DNA of 64,000 bases. Origin: UBA7803 sp041690675 (GTDB taxonomy: Bacteria; Pseudomonadota; Gammaproteobacteria; Pseudomonadales; Azotimanducaceae). Positions 57,139-64,000 of this stretch are shown here, piece by piece. The stretch's first letter is position 1. The number at the start of each line of letters is the position of its first letter. Location of the stretch: NCBI GenBank assembly GCA_041690675.1, contig JAWLGU010000005.1:1-64000 (forward strand), written 5' to 3'. The translations under genes and the position numbers were made by a program. The notes below the pieces were generated by a model, which saw nothing but the letters and a program-made list of their open reading frames with translations, was not told the origin of the DNA and did not search any database.

Positions 57139-57558
57139 TCACGCCGCCTGGGTGGAGCGCTCCTGAATCTCCATGAAGTGCCGACGGAAGCCCACCGGAT
57201 CCGCGATGCCCGGAACCGGAGCCTGGGGGTTCCCCGCGCCGGCCACCACCACCGAGCCGTAGTCGAACATCCGGCCGAGAATGGACTGGTTCACCTGGAC
57301 GCTCTCCACCTTGGGCAGCAGCAGTTCGATGGTGTCGCGTTTGATGAACCCGAACTTGGCGATGATCTTCTTGTTGGTGATGGCGAGCTCCGTGGTCACG
57401 TAGCGCAGCCACGCGACCACCCAGAGGATCAGCCCCAGGCCGAACAGGGGCAGCAGGACCAGGCCGAGCAGGAACAGGGGCAGCATGGACCAGATGCTGA
57501 CCTTCGCCACGTACTCCACGCGTTCCCCCTGGCCGATTACCGAATCGATGTAAGCCAC
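57139..57558 (-). CDS. Bacterial PH-domain membrane protein
   Basis: A 139-residue protein with a hydrophobic hairpin (SMLPLFLLGLVLLPLFGLGLILWVVAWL) followed by a YdbT-type bPH domain: RYVTTELAITNKKIIAKFGFIKRDTIELLLPKVESVQV. Function unknown; related proteins are membrane-associated. It starts with GTG at 57558, five bases after a strong GAGGAGG. Most of its product is one domain, so it is probably complete. It is divergent from the TPR protein gene. Confidence 0.85.
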   Translation of the reverse strand: MAYIDSVIGQGERVEYVAKVSIWSMLPLFLLGLVLLPLFGLGLILWVVAWLRYVTTELAITNKKIIAKFGFIKRDTIELLLPKVESVQVNQSILGRMFDYGSVVVAGAGNPQAPVPGIADPVGFRRHFMEIQERSTQAA

Positions 57559-57710
57559 GTTTGCCTCCTCGTTGCGTTGGTTTCGGGAAGCGTGCCCCGC
57601 CGCGGTCCGTTCGGCATCGTCAGTTAGCGGCAGATAGCTGCAGTTGCGGCATCTGCCGGGCGATTTCCGGTACCATCCGTGGGGAGGAGGGCGAGAACGG
57701 GAGCGCCGGC

Positions 57711-59723
57711 GTGGCGTCACGGGATCAGCAACCGCAACGGCGACGGGGCGTTCGTGCCTCTCGGGCGCGGCTGTCCAGGGCCTTGCTCGAGGCGGGCCTG
57801 CAGACCCAGGCGGCGCTGGCGGAGCGCATCGCCGACGTCGAAGGTCTGGATTCGGCGCCGAAGGACATGGTGAATCGGGCGTTTCGCGAGCTGCCGGTGG
57901 AGGCCAGGTCGCTCGAACGCATCGCCCAGGTTCTCGGAGTGCCGTCGTACACGCTGTACAAGACGGCTGACGAGGCGGAGGTCGGGGCGGACGCCGCGGG
58001 CGCCGTAGCGGCGGCAGATCCCGGGCCCCGGCAGCGCGACCGCTACGGGGCCTTGCTGCGTGGGGCGGTGGCCACGGCCGCAGCCATGGTGGCGCTGGCG
58101 GTCGGAGTCCGGCTGTGGGATCACGAGCTGGCGGACGGCTCCGAGGCGAACCCGGCGGATGCGCCGGCGCGGCTGACCCTGGGCCGGCCGCACCTGATGG
58201 TGCTGCCGCTCGAGGGGGACGACGAGGACCTTCGCGAGGCACTGCGCGTTGCCCTTCGGGATACGTTCAACGTGGCGTCCGAGACCGCCATCGGCCTGTC
58301 GGAACGTTCCGACCTCCCGGCGCTGGCGCGGCGGCTGCGTCTCGACGTGATCGTCGACGGCGAGGTCGTCCGCGTGGGTCGGCTCGCCGCGGTGCGGATC
58401 TATACCTATTTCAACGGTGTGCGCAGGCAGGCGTGGGCGGAAAGCGGGCCTTCCGTTGCGTTCACCAGTCAGCTGCAGTCCGTGGCGCAACGCTCTGCCA
58501 AGGCCATCGGTCATGCCCTGGGGATGGCGCAAGCGCCGCCCCCCCACTTTCCCCCCGCCACCGCCCAGGACGACTATCTGGCCGGTGAGCGGCGTCTCGA
58601 TCAGCCCTCCAGTGAGCTCAACGTCAAGCGCGCCGAGACGCGCTTCCAGGCCGCTCTGCGGCAGGATCCCGGCTACGCCGCGGCCCACGCCGGGCTGTGC
58701 CGGGCCCTGCTCGAGGAGCACTGGATGTTCGAAGAGGACCGAATGCTTCGCGGCGCCGCCCGCGCCTGCGGCGAGGCGTTGCGGCTCGATCCCGACCACC
58801 CTCTGGTGATGGCTGCACACGGCCGCTTCCTCGCCCGTACCGGTCGCATTCGGGAAGCCGTCGAGCTCTACCGAGAGCTCACGGCCCGGGAACCGATGCT
58901 CGCCACGGCGTTCGAGGGCCTGGCGGCCACCCTCCTGGAAGCCTATCGCCAGAGCGGGGACGTCGCACAGCTCGCTGCGGCGAAGCGCGCGGCGAGAGCC
59001 GCGGCGGAGCTGGACCCGCTGATCTGGAAGCCGCTGTTCTCCCTGGCCACCATGGAGTGGCTCGACGGCCACCTGGAGGCGGCCATCGCCGTCAGCGAGC
59101 AGGCTCGCGCGCGAAGCGAGAACGAGTACGTGCTGGGCAACCTGGGTAGCTTCTATGCGTGCTCGGGGGATTTCGAACGGGCGCGGCAGGCCTACCTGCG
59201 CGCGAGGGAGCTGGCGCCCCAGTCCTACGTAGGCGACGAGTTCCTCGGCAGCGTGTACTACTTTCTCGGTGACTACGAGCGCTCCATCCGGTTGCGGCGC
59301 CGGGCCATTGCGGCCATCGGCGAAGGCGCGCCGGAGATCCACCAGATGTGGGGCAACCTCGGTGACGCCTATCGCAGCAACGGTGAGGTGGAGGCTGCCG
59401 TGGACGCATACCTGCGAGCCGTGGAGATCGCCGAGCGCGATCATCTGCGGGGAACGGCACCGGCCACGGATCGGGTCGCGCGGGCCTACTACTACGCGGT
59501 TCTGCGCGAGCTCGCGCCGGAGCGGGTGCCGGCGGTCGTGGACCGGGAGCTCGATGCGCAGCTCGAGGATCTGGCGGCGGGCGTGGCGGACCCCACCGCG
59601 CATCGCCGGATGGCGCAGATCTGGCTGCTGCGGGGCGCGCCGGAGAAAGCCCGGGAGGCACGGGACCGGGCCGCCGCCATCTGCCCCGGCTACATCGCCC
59701 TGCCGGAGCTCGCGGCGCTGTAG
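57711..59723 (+). CDS. HTH - transmembrane - TPR regulator-like protein
   Basis: A 670-residue protein. Residues about 18-85 form an XRE-like helical domain (RLSRALLEAGLQTQAALAERI, then LERIAQVLGVPSYTLYK). One membrane helix (113-135) follows, then a beta/alpha domain (LMVLPLEGDDEDLREALRVAL, IVDGEVVRVGRLAAVRIYTYF) like that before TPRs in cyclase- or CadC-type proteins, and finally tetratricopeptide repeats from about 295 to the end. No enzymatic domain is visible. A one-pass transcription regulator sensing from the periplasm is the likely type. The start is a GTG at 57711 with GGGAG upstream. Confidence 0.68.
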   Translation: MASRDQQPQRRRGVRASRARLSRALLEAGLQTQAALAERIADVEGLDSAPKDMVNRAFRELPVEARSLERIAQVLGVPSYTLYKTADEAEVGADAAGAVAAADPGPRQRDRYGALLRGAVATAAAMVALAVGVRLWDHELADGSEANPADAPARLTLGRPHLMVLPLEGDDEDLREALRVALRDTFNVASETAIGLSERSDLPALARRLRLDVIVDGEVVRVGRLAAVRIYTYFNGVRRQAWAESGPSVAFTSQLQSVAQRSAKAIGHALGMAQAPPPHFPPATAQDDYLAGERRLDQPSSELNVKRAETRFQAALRQDPGYAAAHAGLCRALLEEHWMFEEDRMLRGAARACGEALRLDPDHPLVMAAHGRFLARTGRIREAVELYRELTAREPMLATAFEGLAATLLEAYRQSGDVAQLAAAKRAARAAAELDPLIWKPLFSLATMEWLDGHLEAAIAVSEQARARSENEYVLGNLGSFYACSGDFERARQAYLRARELAPQSYVGDEFLGSVYYFLGDYERSIRLRRRAIAAIGEGAPEIHQMWGNLGDAYRSNGEVEAAVDAYLRAVEIAERDHLRGTAPATDRVARAYYYAVLRELAPERVPAVVDRELDAQLEDLAAGVADPTAHRRMAQIWLLRGAPEKAREARDRAAAICPGYIALPELAAL

Positions 59724-59742
59724 CCGGCGGAGAGGGTCGCCC

Positions 59743-61296
59743 TCAGACGATCCGTGACCCCTTCTTGCCCCAGTAGGCGTCTTTGAGGAGGCGCTTGTAG
59801 AGCTTGCCGGTGGGCAGGCGCGGCAACTCCTCCATGAAGTCGACGCTCCGTGGGCACTTGTAGCGGGCCAGGTGCTGCCGGGCGTATTCCAGCAGCTCCG
59901 CTTCCAGCTCGGGCCCGGGCTCGGCCGAGGCGGCCGGCTGGACCACGGCCTTCACCGCCTCCCCCATCTCCGGGTCCGGCACGCCGATCACGGCCACGTC
60001 CGCCACCTTGGGATGCATGACGAGCTGATCCTCGATCTCCTGGGGATAGATGTTCACGCCCCCGGAGATGATCATGAAGGTGGCCCGGTCGGTCAGGTAC
60101 AGATAGCCTTCTTCGTCCACGTAGCCCACGTCGCCGAGGGCGCTCCAGTTGGGGTGCTCGGGATGCTGGGCGCTCCTGGTCTTGTCGTCGTCCTTGTGGT
60201 AGCGGAACGGCAGCTCGGGCTGCTCGAAGTAGACGATACCGGGCTCTCCGGGCGGCAGCTCGCGGCCGCTGTCGTCACAGATGTGCAGTTGCCCGATCAC
60301 CGGCCGACCCACGGTGCCCGGATGGGCGAGCCATTCTTCCGGGGCGCAATGGGTGAGGCCGTTCAGCTCGGTGCCCGCGTAGTACTCGTAGAGAATCGGT
60401 CCCCACCAGTCCAGCATCTGCTTCTTGATGCCCACCGGGCACGGGGCGGCGGCATGGATGGCCACCCGGTGGGACGACAGATCGAAGCCGGAACGGGCGT
60501 CCTCCGGCAGCTTCAACATGCGGGTGAACATGGTCGGCACCCACTGACTGTGGGTGATCCGGTGCTGCTCGATGGCGCGCAGGGCGCCGACCTCGTCGAA
60601 GCGGGGCATCATGACCACGGTGCCCCCCAGCGCCAGGACGGCCGTGGAAAAGCCGATGGGGGCGGAGTGGTACAGCGGTGCCGGCGAGAGGTACACGGTG
60701 TCCTGGTCGAACCCCCACAGGGCCTGCTGCAGGGCGCCCACCGGGCCCGCGTCATCATGGATCCTGGCACCGGTCAGCGGTCGGGCGATGCCTTTCGGGC
60801 GGCCCGTGGTGCCGGAGCTGTAGAGCATGAACTGGCCGGCCGGCTCGTCCCCCAGCGGCTCGGCCGGGTAGTCCGCGAGCATGGTCTCGTAGGGCTGATA
60901 ACCCGGCTCGAGGCCGTCGACCATCAGCCAGGTGTGGCAGCGGGGCGCGAAGTCCGGCAGCGCCCGGGCTACCTCGCCCAGGTGCCGCGAGGCCACCAGA
61001 ACCTGAGCCTCGCAGTCGTCGAGGATGTAACCGGCTTCCTCCGCCGTCAGATAGCGGTTGATGGTGGTGATGTACAGCCCCGAGCGCAGCGCGGCCCACA
61101 CCACCTCGAAGTAGCGCAGGTGGTTCTCCATGAAGATGGCCATGTGGTCGCCGGGGCGCAGGCCCCTGGCCCACATGAGCTGAGCCAGCCGGTTGGAGCG
61201 CTCGTCCAGGGCCGCGAAGGTGACCGTCTCGCCGCTCTCGGAGTGGATCACCGCCGCCTTGTCGGGTACTTCCCGCGCCCACTTGCCTGGATACAT
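59743..61296 (-). CDS. Acyl-CoA synthetase (AMP-binding enzyme)
   Basis: ATP-dependent activation of a carboxylic acid to its CoA thioester, 517 residues. Signatures: P-loop LYSSGTTGRPKG (158-169), YEYYAGTEL (A5), GDVGYVDEEGYLYLTDR (A7) and the C-terminal catalytic Lys498 in PTGKLYKRLL. The TTIN and FMIISGGVNIYPQEIE motifs fit medium/long-chain or steroid-side-chain ligases. GGAGG precedes ATG 61296. It lies ten bases downstream of an LLM oxidoreductase on the same strand, so they are co-transcribed. The acid is unknown. Confidence 0.92.
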   Translation of the reverse strand: MYPGKWAREVPDKAAVIHSESGETVTFAALDERSNRLAQLMWARGLRPGDHMAIFMENHLRYFEVVWAALRSGLYITTINRYLTAEEAGYILDDCEAQVLVASRHLGEVARALPDFAPRCHTWLMVDGLEPGYQPYETMLADYPAEPLGDEPAGQFMLYSSGTTGRPKGIARPLTGARIHDDAGPVGALQQALWGFDQDTVYLSPAPLYHSAPIGFSTAVLALGGTVVMMPRFDEVGALRAIEQHRITHSQWVPTMFTRMLKLPEDARSGFDLSSHRVAIHAAAPCPVGIKKQMLDWWGPILYEYYAGTELNGLTHCAPEEWLAHPGTVGRPVIGQLHICDDSGRELPPGEPGIVYFEQPELPFRYHKDDDKTRSAQHPEHPNWSALGDVGYVDEEGYLYLTDRATFMIISGGVNIYPQEIEDQLVMHPKVADVAVIGVPDPEMGEAVKAVVQPAASAEPGPELEAELLEYARQHLARYKCPRSVDFMEELPRLPTGKLYKRLLKDAYWGKKGSRIV

Positions 61297-61306
61297 GTCG
61301 TCCTCC

Positions 61307-62338
61307 TCAGCCGTTCAGCCGGGCGCACTCGGCCATCAACCGCACCGCCTGCTCGTCCCCCGCCACCGTGAGACCGGTGGCGCCGCTGTCTTCCCACGCG
61401 CGGAAGCGCCGGCGGATGCGCGCCGGGGGCCCCACCAGCGCGCCCTGATCCACGAACTCGTCCGGCACGGCAGCCGCCGCTTCCTCCTTCCGTTTGGCCA
61501 GGTAGAGCTCCTGAATCCTCTCGGCAGCCTCGGGGAAACCACGCCGGATCATCATCTCCTTGTGGAAGTTCTTGTTCCGGTGGCCCATGCCCCCCACGTA
61601 GAGGGCGATGCCGGGCTTCAGGCGGTCCAGGGCACCCTGCACGTCGTCCGTCACCTGCACCTGGGTCATGGCCTGAATCTCGAACTCATCGCGGCGCTTG
61701 CCGGCTTTCTCCAGTCCCTCGCGGATCCATCCTTCGTAGATGTGCGCGGATTCCGGGACGTAGCCGAGGGGCAGCCAGCCGTCGGCGATCTCTGCGGTGA
61801 GGCGCACGGTGGCCTCCATGCCGGTGCCGAGCCAGACGGGGATGTTCGGGTTCATGTGGAGGATGGACTTCAGCGGCTTGCCCACGCCGAGGGCGCCCTC
61901 GCCCTGATACGGCAGGCAGATCTCCCGGCCCTGATGGCTGACGGGCGCTTTCCGGGCGAAGATCTTTTTCATGATGGTGACGTAGTCGCGGATGCGGTAG
62001 TAGGGCCGTCCCCAGGGTTGGCCGTACCAGCCCTCGACGATCTGCGGCCCCGACATGCCGATCCCGCAGATGACCCGGTTGCCGCCGGCGATCTGGTCCA
62101 ATGTGGCCATGGCCATGGCCGCGTTGGCCGGGGTGCGGCCGGCGAGCTGAATCACCGCCGTGCCGAGGCGGATGTGCTGGGTGTGCGCGGCGATGTAGGC
62201 CAGAGGCGTGACGGCGTCGGAGCCGTAGGCTTCCGCGGTCCAGACCGAGTCGTAACCCAGCCGCTCGGCCAGCTTCACCAGATCCAGGGGGATCCGCAGC
62301 TCCGGGCCGGAATAGCCCAGCATCAGGCCAAGCTTCAT
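61307..62338 (-). CDS. LLM-class (luciferase-like) flavin/F420 oxidoreductase
   Basis: TIM-barrel oxidoreductase of 343 residues: MKLGLMLGYSGPELRIPLD, then AERLGYDSVWTAEAYGSDAVTPLA, NRVICGIGMSGPQIVEGWYG and GADGWLPL-like IADGWLPLGY. It resembles the F420-dependent subfamily linked to acyl-CoA genes in mycobacteria (TIGR03559-like) but could use FMN. AGGAGG is five bases before ATG 62338. It is directly upstream of the acyl-CoA synthetase, so the two act in one pathway. It is more distant in sequence from the LLM at 18519 than a recent duplicate would be. Confidence 0.86.
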   Translation of the reverse strand: MKLGLMLGYSGPELRIPLDLVKLAERLGYDSVWTAEAYGSDAVTPLAYIAAHTQHIRLGTAVIQLAGRTPANAAMAMATLDQIAGGNRVICGIGMSGPQIVEGWYGQPWGRPYYRIRDYVTIMKKIFARKAPVSHQGREICLPYQGEGALGVGKPLKSILHMNPNIPVWLGTGMEATVRLTAEIADGWLPLGYVPESAHIYEGWIREGLEKAGKRRDEFEIQAMTQVQVTDDVQGALDRLKPGIALYVGGMGHRNKNFHKEMMIRRGFPEAAERIQELYLAKRKEEAAAAVPDEFVDQGALVGPPARIRRRFRAWEDSGATGLTVAGDEQAVRLMAECARLNG

Positions 62339-62390
62339 GGCCGCCTCCTCTCCACTTCGGGACGAGCTTACTACAGGGGCGCGCGGGCGG

Positions 62391-64000
62391 TCAGGTGCGC
62401 TCGGCCAAATCGCGCATGCCCTGGTCGGTGGTGAAGAACACGCTGCCGGTGAGGCGCAGAATGAACTCGGTGCCTTCGAGCCGCTCCATCACCGGCGCCT
62501 TCACCTCGGAGAGGTGCAGCTTGATACCCATGTCCTCCAGATTGGCATTCAGGCGATGGAGCATCTCCAGGCCGCTGATGTCGATCATGTTCACCGCGCT
62601 CATCACCAGCAGCACGTGGCGGGTGCCCGGGCGCCGCTGCACGATCTTCAGCAGCTTGCTCTCGATCTGGTGGCTGTTGGTGAAGTTGACGTTCTCGTCG
62701 ATGCGGATCGCTGCCACGTGAGGAAAGGTTTCCACGTCGTAGCGTCGCGCGGAACGGAAGTGCTCGGTGTGGGGAACGCGGCCGACGATGACCACATGAG
62801 GCCGGCTGGACGTGCGAACGAAGAAGGCAATGGAGAGCGCCACCCCGATGAGAATCCCGGTCTCCACGCCGAAACCGAGCACGCTGGCGAAGGTGACCAG
62901 CTCGGTGATGCTGTCCTCCCGGTAGACCTTCCAGTGCCGGCGCAGGCTTTCGATGTCGAAGATACCCACCACCGACACGACCACGATGGCGGCCAGGGCC
63001 GCGTGAGGCAGCCGGGCGAACAGCGGCGTGAAGTAGAGCAGGGTGAGGACGATCAACGCCCCGCACACCAGCGAGCTCACCTGTGAGCGGGCGCCGGCCT
63101 GATGGTTCACGCTGGAGCGGGAGAAGCTTCCCGCTACCGGATAGCCACCGGTGAAGGCGGCGCTCACGTTGGCGGCCCCCAGGGCGATGAGCTCCTGGTG
63201 GGCGTTCACCCGGGTGCGCTGGCGGGCGGCCAGGGTGGCGCCGATGGAGTAGCTTTCCACGTAGGAGACCACCGCGATCATGGCTGACGAGGGCGCGATG
63301 TCCACCCACAGCTGCCATTCGAACGGTGGCAGGGTGAAGCTCGGCAGGCCTGACGGCAGGTCGCCCACGACGGCCACGCCATGGTCCGCGTCCAGATTCC
63401 ACAGCACCACCGCCACCGCCGCCAGCACCGTCACCAGCATGGGGCCGGTGCGGCTCACCGGGTGTTCCGCGGAAACCTCCGGGCGCAGCCAGCGCAGCAG
63501 GGTCACCGCATGACGGCGCACGAGCCACAGTCCCGCCAGGCTCCCGGCGCCGAGGAGCAGGGCGGCGGCGTTGAGCTCCTCTGTGTGGGTGGCCAGAGTC
63601 ATCAGTTGGTGGAAAGGATCGGTGGCCTCGCCGCTGCCGATGCCGGTGAACGCCGGAAGTTGGCTGATGACGATGAGCACGGCGGCGGCGTTGACGAACC
63701 CGGTGATCACCGGAAGGCTCAACAGGTTCACCAGGCCACCCATCTGCGACAGCCGCAGCAGCCACAGGACGATGCCGGCCTGCACGCACAGCACCGTGGT
63801 GACGCCGATATAGCTCTGCTGGTACTCGGGGGCGTACCGACCCACCGCCGTGGCCACCATCAGGGCGGTGATGGCCACCGGCCCCACCGCCATGTGCTGG
63901 GACGAGCCGAGAATGGCGTACACCACCATGGGCAGAAGACTGGCGTAGAGGCCCGCCTCGGGCGGGAGACCGGCGAGCACGGCGTAGGCGATGGCCTGGG
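62391..64000 (-). CDS. SulP-family anion transporter with STAS domain, 5' end outside window
   Basis: Inner-membrane transporter of the SulP/SLC26 family. About 535 codons are visible; the start lies beyond 64000. The opening PQAIAYAVLAGLPPEAGLYAS is the family signature, and YASLLPMVVYAILGSSQHMAVGPVA follows. Ten or more hydrophobic helices run to about residue 420, then a cytoplasmic STAS domain (VAAIRIDENVNFTN, VMSAVNMIDISGLEMLHRL). Substrates in the family include sulfate, bicarbonate and dicarboxylates, not separable here. It is upstream of the LLM gene on the same strand but 52 bases away. Confidence 0.9.
   Translation of the reverse strand, partial: QAIAYAVLAGLPPEAGLYASLLPMVVYAILGSSQHMAVGPVAITALMVATAVGRYAPEYQQSYIGVTTVLCVQAGIVLWLLRLSQMGGLVNLLSLPVITGFVNAAAVLIVISQLPAFTGIGSGEATDPFHQLMTLATHTEELNAAALLLGAGSLAGLWLVRRHAVTLLRWLRPEVSAEHPVSRTGPMLVTVLAAVAVVLWNLDADHGVAVVGDLPSGLPSFTLPPFEWQLWVDIAPSSAMIAVVSYVESYSIGATLAARQRTRVNAHQELIALGAANVSAAFTGGYPVAGSFSRSSVNHQAGARSQVSSLVCGALIVLTLLYFTPLFARLPHAALAAIVVVSVVGIFDIESLRRHWKVYREDSITELVTFASVLGFGVETGILIGVALSIAFFVRTSSRPHVVIVGRVPHTEHFRSARRYDVETFPHVAAIRIDENVNFTNSHQIESKLLKIVQRRPGTRHVLLVMSAVNMIDISGLEMLHRLNANLEDMGIKLHLSEVKAPVMERLEGTEFILRLTGSVFFTTDQGMRDLAERT

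Noticed and set aside
1..64000. tRNA, rRNA, CRISPR array, IS element or integron
   Set aside because: No tRNA T-loop/CCA pattern, no rRNA sequence, no regularly spaced repeats, no transposase or integrase motif seen by eye. Small RNA genes and short remnants could still be missed.

Overview
The window is high-GC (clearly above 60 percent by eye), densely coded DNA from what looks like an aerobic gammaproteobacterium. The evidence is a cmoA-cmoB tRNA-modification pair, ppk/ppx, an HtpX-like protease next to LemA, an OmpR/EnvZ-type pair, an E. coli-like MscS, SirB2, a TonB-dependent receptor and a PEP-CTERM protein. I found no rRNA, tRNA, CRISPR array, insertion sequence, integrase or phage gene, and no gap over 300 bases lacks a gene. 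It reads as ordinary chromosome rather than an island. The species cannot be named from this sequence alone.

Layout. 1-7.6 kb: the 3'-truncated end of an APC permease, a small hypothetical protein, an aldehyde dehydrogenase overlapping a PhyH-type dioxygenase, an Smr protein, then a leftward block cmoA-cmoB-small membrane protein-acyl-CoA dehydrogenase. 7.6-15.1 kb: ppk facing ppx, a large M48 protease with LemA, and a second acyl-CoA dehydrogenase. 15.2-20.2 kb: flavin reductase, nitronate monooxygenase-like protein, a PEP-CTERM protein behind a sigma-54 promoter, and a leftward enoyl-CoA hydratase/LLM/SDR operon. 20.3-30.4 kb: MATE transporter, Fpg/Nei glycosylase, DUF4136 lipoprotein, thioredoxin, LysR regulator, a CinA-like/nucleotidyltransferase fusion, alpha/beta hydrolase, SirB2, a MOP-type membrane protein, a third acyl-CoA dehydrogenase and two small genes. 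30.5-40.1 kb: a surface lipoprotein plus TonB receptor behind a Pho-box-like promoter, thiolase, a secreted protein with an apparent ATT start codon, the OmpR/EnvZ pair, a possible small RNA, and MscS. 40.2-49.1 kb: DUF2959 lipoprotein, AsmA-like protein, enoyl-CoA hydratases, a split MaoC dehydratase, SDR, 2-hydroxyacid dehydrogenase, YciI, HSL-type hydrolase and a ClpP-like protease. 49.1-52.1 kb: a three-gene copper operon (membrane-anchored unknown, two-domain multicopper oxidase, cupredoxin). 52.1-64 kb: PNPOx-like protein, FAD oxidoreductase, a fourth acyl-CoA dehydrogenase with an M20 hydrolase, enoyl-CoA hydratase, bPH protein, an HTH-TM-TPR protein, acyl-CoA synthetase with an LLM oxidoreductase, and a 5'-truncated SulP transporter.

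The unifying theme is acyl-CoA catabolism. There are four acyl-CoA dehydrogenases, four crotonase-fold proteins, a MaoC pair, a thiolase, an acyl-CoA synthetase, two SDRs, two luciferase-like oxidoreductases and several esterases. They lie in many small operons rather than one cluster, as in bacteria that degrade branched, cyclic or steroid-like lipids. The substrate cannot be read from sequence.

The most interesting unexplained signals are regulatory: matching 10-bp-period OmpR-like sites before the ompR-type operon and before a structured, terminator-ended segment downstream of it; the ATT start; the sigma-54 promoter with duplicated upstream sites; and the Pho-box array. The copper operon and the CinA-nucleotidyltransferase fusion are the best protein-level leads.
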